Assembly (NCBI GenBank): GCA_022828125.1
Contig: JAJEJD010000005.1
Span: 1-64,000, forward strand
Origin: a bacterium
GTDB lineage: Bacteria; UBA8248
DNA: 64,000 bases
Direction: 5' to 3'
A model generated the notes under the pieces. That model ran no database searches. It saw only the letters and a list, made by a program, of their open reading frames with translations, and was not told where the DNA came from. Of this stretch, positions 61,558 to 64,000 are shown piece by piece; positions within the stretch are counted from its first letter, which is position 1, and each line of letters opens with the position of its first letter. The position numbers were made by a program, and so were the translations under genes.

Positions 61558-62442
61558 TCAGGCGATGTTCGCCAACTCCTGGTAAATGCGGAAAATCGAG
61601 CTGCCGTCCTCATGCTGCCTGCCCTTGCTGCGCTGGGCCATGAAGAAGTGCTCCAGCAATCCTCCGAGCGGCACGGGCACGTCGAGGTCCTTGGCTGAGT
61701 CGATGGCGCATTCGAGGTCTTTCAGCACGATCCAAATCGGGCCGGATTCGGGGAAATTACCGGCCAGCATGTCCTTGCCGCGGACTTCGAGCACGTTCGA
61801 ACCCGCAGCGCCCGAGCAAAGGGTCTCCAGCATGACGTCTTCGGGGATGCCCGCCTTGAGGCCGAGCGTTAGGCCCTCGCACGCCCCCGCCATGTTGATG
61901 AAGAGCACTAGATTCACCACGAGCTTGAGTTGGGCGGCGAGCCCGTTCTGCTCGCTCACGAAAATCGTCTTCTTCCCGATGGCGTCGAAGGCCGGCTTCG
62001 CCTTATCGAATGCGGCCCTGGGACCTGCAGCCATCACCACCAGGTCTTTCACGGCGGCCTGCTTCCCGACGCCGCTCACGGGGCAATCGAGCCAGCTCAC
62101 GCCCTTCTCCCCCGCTTTCGCGGCCATCTCCTTGGAGAATTTGGGCGGGACCGTGCTCATGTCGGCGATGATGCCGCCGGAAGAGATTCCCGCGAGAACC
62201 CCTCCTTCACCCGTCACCGCCTCTCCGACGACCTGGTAATTCGGGAGCGAGGTCATCACCAGATCGGCTCCGTCGGCGGCGTCCGCGGGCGAGGACGCCC
62301 GGCGCAGGTTCTTGCCCTCGAATTTCTCGTACATCGAATCGAGCGGGTCGTAGCCCGCCACATCCATGCCGGCGTCCAGCATGTGGCCCGAAAACGCGCC
62401 GCCCATGACGCCCAAACCCACGACTCCCACTTTCATGCTCAC
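61558..62442 (-). CDS. NAD(P)-dependent beta-hydroxyacid dehydrogenase, second paralogue
   Basis: 294 residues. Rossmann motif VGVVGLGVMGGAFSGHML, DCPVSGVGKQAAVKDLVVMAAG, and the catalytic-Lys region AAQLKLVVNLVLFINMAGACEGL (lysine present). Same family as 15054-15929 but clearly distinct in sequence. It is 88 bases from an SDR gene on the same strand. Substrate is unknown. Confidence 0.87.
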   Translation of the reverse strand: MSMKVGVVGLGVMGGAFSGHMLDAGMDVAGYDPLDSMYEKFEGKNLRRASSPADAADGADLVMTSLPNYQVVGEAVTGEGGVLAGISSGGIIADMSTVPPKFSKEMAAKAGEKGVSWLDCPVSGVGKQAAVKDLVVMAAGPRAAFDKAKPAFDAIGKKTIFVSEQNGLAAQLKLVVNLVLFINMAGACEGLTLGLKAGIPEDVMLETLCSGAAGSNVLEVRGKDMLAGNFPESGPIWIVLKDLECAIDSAKDLDVPVPLGGLLEHFFMAQRSKGRQHEDGSSIFRIYQELANIA

Positions 62443-62530
62443 GGCTCAAGCTCCTTTTGAATGCGGCGTCTGGAGGATGACCCTCGCCCGCCGATATCGG
62501 ATACGAAAAGTTCTTTATGCTCCTGAATCA

Positions 62531-63289
62531 TCAATGAATGATATAGCCGCCGTCCACCACGAGGTTGTGCCCGTGCACGAAAGAAGCGTCCCCGGAAGCG
62601 AGAAAAGCCACGGCGCTCGCTATCTCGGTCGGCTCCCCGAAGCGCCCCATCGGCACCGTTCCGAGGCGCTGGGCACGTTCTTCGGGCGTCTTGTAGGCGT
62701 GTTTCTTCAAATACTCCGTCGCCGTGGGACCGGGGCTGACGGCGTTCACCAGAATGTTCTCGCCCGCGAGTTCGAGCGCCATGGAGCGGGTGAGCTGGAT
62801 CAGCGCCGCCTTGGTTGCGCTGTAGAGCGCTGTATTGCGCGCCGCCACGGAGCCCAATTGGCTCGCGACGTGGATGATGCGCCCGCCGCCCGCCTCTCGC
62901 ATGAGCGGCAAAACCGCCTGGCTCGCAAAAAAGGGAGCGCGCAGGTTCACGGCGACCACGCGGTTAAAATCTTGATAGGAGAACGTGCCGAACGGCCGGC
63001 TCGCGCGAATGCCTGCGTTGTTCACCAGAACATCGACGCCGCCCATCGAAAACACCGCTGCTTCCACCATGCGCTCGGCCTCGCCCTCTTCCGCGAGATC
63101 GAAGATCCCGAAAGAAGCCGAGCCTCCGGCGGCCTCGCATTCGCGCGCGACATTTTCGAGTTCATCCTGCGTTCCGTCTGCGGCCAGATACAGACGCGCT
63201 CCTTCGGCGGCGAAGCGATGCGCCACGCATTCGCCGATTCCGCGCGACCCACCCGTCACGAGCGCCTTTTTACCGTCCAAACGACCCAA
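62531..63289 (-). CDS. SDR-family oxidoreductase (3-oxoacyl-ACP reductase-like)
   Basis: 252 residues from TTG 63289, which carries GGAG upstream; the longer ORF-track start has no family match. The TGGSRGIG nucleotide motif (residues ~11-18), NNAG, catalytic Ser/Tyr/Lys in IHVASQLGSVAARNTALYSATKAAL, and PGPTATEYL. C-terminal GHNLVVDGGYIIH is typical. Divergent from the VOC gene by 92 bases, sharing regulatory DNA. Confidence 0.9.
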   Translation of the reverse strand: MGRLDGKKALVTGGSRGIGECVAHRFAAEGARLYLAADGTQDELENVARECEAAGGSASFGIFDLAEEGEAERMVEAAVFSMGGVDVLVNNAGIRASRPFGTFSYQDFNRVVAVNLRAPFFASQAVLPLMREAGGGRIIHVASQLGSVAARNTALYSATKAALIQLTRSMALELAGENILVNAVSPGPTATEYLKKHAYKTPEERAQRLGTVPMGRFGEPTEIASAVAFLASGDASFVHGHNLVVDGGYIIH

Positions 63290-63381
63290 CCTGCGTTTCT
63301 CCTGCGGATAAGTTGCGCTACTATTGTTCCCGGCGCGACGCCGCGCGCCCCGGATGACCAAAGACCAAGGAGAAATGCGCG

Positions 63382-63984
63382 ATGCCCCGACCGGAAAACT
63401 CTTTTCAGGAACTCCAGCACGTCGCCGTCAAGGTGTCGGACATCGAGGAATCCCTCAAGTTCTACACCGAGATTCTCGGCTTCACGCTCTCCGAGCGTCA
63501 CGGCCCCGACGAACACCCGAGCCTCAACATGGGCCTATGCTTCCTGCGATGCAGCGCGTTTCATCACGATTTGAACCTAGTATACCACACCGGCGAGCAA
63601 CCCGATCTCAAGGAAATGAGAACCGACGACCAGGGCCCCGTGAAGGACCTGGGGTTGCATCATTTCGCGTTTCGGGTAAAAGACCGCACGGAGTTCTTCG
63701 CGTGGAAGGACTGGCTCGAAGAATGCGGAATCAAAATCGTGCGCGGCCCCGTGGTGCACAGCCCCACCCACCCCGAGGGCGACGGCACGTGGGGAGAGAA
63801 CAGGGCCATGTACTTCTGCGACCCGGACGGCCACCGGATCGAGATCTTCTGCGATCTGGCCCCGATGGACGAGGCCAACGGGGTCGAGAAGGAATGGTAT
63901 GACAATCGACTTCGCCGGGAGGGAATCGACCCCGCCCCGCATCCGCCCGTGGGACCTCACCCGTCAGGAGCTCTCACACGCTGA
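63382..63984 (+). CDS. VOC-family (glyoxalase/extradiol dioxygenase fold) protein
   Basis: 200 residues. Two beta-alpha-beta-beta-beta modules. Metal ligands are likely His in ELQHVAVKVSD, His in LGLHHFAFRVKD and Glu in DGHRIEIFCD. This matches VOC enzymes such as extradiol dioxygenases, but the substrate is unknown. It neighbours an SDR gene, suggesting catabolism of a small aromatic or hydroxy compound. The C-terminal tail HPPVGPHPSG is Pro-rich. Confidence 0.82.
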   Translation: MPRPENSFQELQHVAVKVSDIEESLKFYTEILGFTLSERHGPDEHPSLNMGLCFLRCSAFHHDLNLVYHTGEQPDLKEMRTDDQGPVKDLGLHHFAFRVKDRTEFFAWKDWLEECGIKIVRGPVVHSPTHPEGDGTWGENRAMYFCDPDGHRIEIFCDLAPMDEANGVEKEWYDNRLRREGIDPAPHPPVGPHPSGALTR

Positions 63985-64000
63985 ACCGCTGCCCCGGGAA

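Overview
The window reads as 64 kb of a GC-rich chromosome from a free-living Gram-negative bacterium. Supporting signs are lipoproteins with a lipobox, TbpB-like surface domains, GlnE, HemX-type haem genes and many catabolic oxidoreductases. The gene mix (multi-subunit pyruvate:ferredoxin oxidoreductase, CoxDEMS-like genes, NMT1-type ABC transporter, LLM oxidoreductase, NIPSNAP/EthD proteins, GSI-alpha glutamine synthetase) resembles Desulfobacterota, Tectomicrobia or Nitrospinota-type metagenomic genomes. That placement is an inference from gene content; no rRNA or ribosomal protein is present to test it.

Layout. 1-6.1 kb: the edge of an SRPBCC protein, a formylglycine-generating-enzyme-fold protein with an SH3-like insert, and a GntR-porGD-porA-porB operon. 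6.1-20.7 kb: a repeat-rich gap, an MFS carrier, glnE, a carbamoylase/CE4 hydrolase pair, a beta-propeller protein, a beta-hydroxyacid dehydrogenase, ygfZ, pckA, a tautomerase/nitrilase pair and a membrane protein. 20.8-28.8 kb is the most accessory part: a GNAT enzyme, two neighbouring TbpB-like surface proteins (one a metzincin protease), a second FGE-fold protein, dimeric alpha/beta-barrel proteins, palindromic repeats, tRNA-Gly and a methyltransferase. 28.9-37.6 kb: an NMT1-type ABC importer, a translationally coupled P1 peptidase-MFS-RidA operon, a DsbA/FrnE-like gene interrupted by an in-frame TGA exactly at the first CxxC cysteine (a probable selenoprotein), a SAM hydroxide adenosyltransferase and mtaB. 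37.8-43.8 kb: coxM, coxS, coxD and coxE homologues without coxL, an atypical response regulator and glnA. 43.8-52.2 kb: cutA, meaB, acyl-CoA dehydrogenase, LLM oxidoreductase, tandem EamA transporters, a YkgJ-like protein, enoyl-CoA hydratase and thiolase. 52.3-53.3 kb: a two-gene unit resembling a toxin-antitoxin pair behind a near-consensus promoter. 53.3-58.2 kb: hemX-hemA-hemC-hemD-hemB. 58.4-64 kb: pyrD-pyrK, a metallo-beta-lactamase-fold hydrolase, and small-molecule dehydrogenases with a VOC protein.

Together the genes describe a heterotroph with acyl-CoA and amino/imido compound catabolism (ACAD, crotonase, thiolase, carbamoylase, nitrilase), ferredoxin-linked pyruvate metabolism, gluconeogenesis through PckA, haem and pyrimidine synthesis, and nitrogen control by GlnE. 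The observation most worth following is the putative selenocysteine-containing DsbA-like oxidoreductase at 34549-35205, which has a plausible bacterial SECIS hairpin immediately after the TGA. Standard ORF calling truncates this gene and loses its active site.
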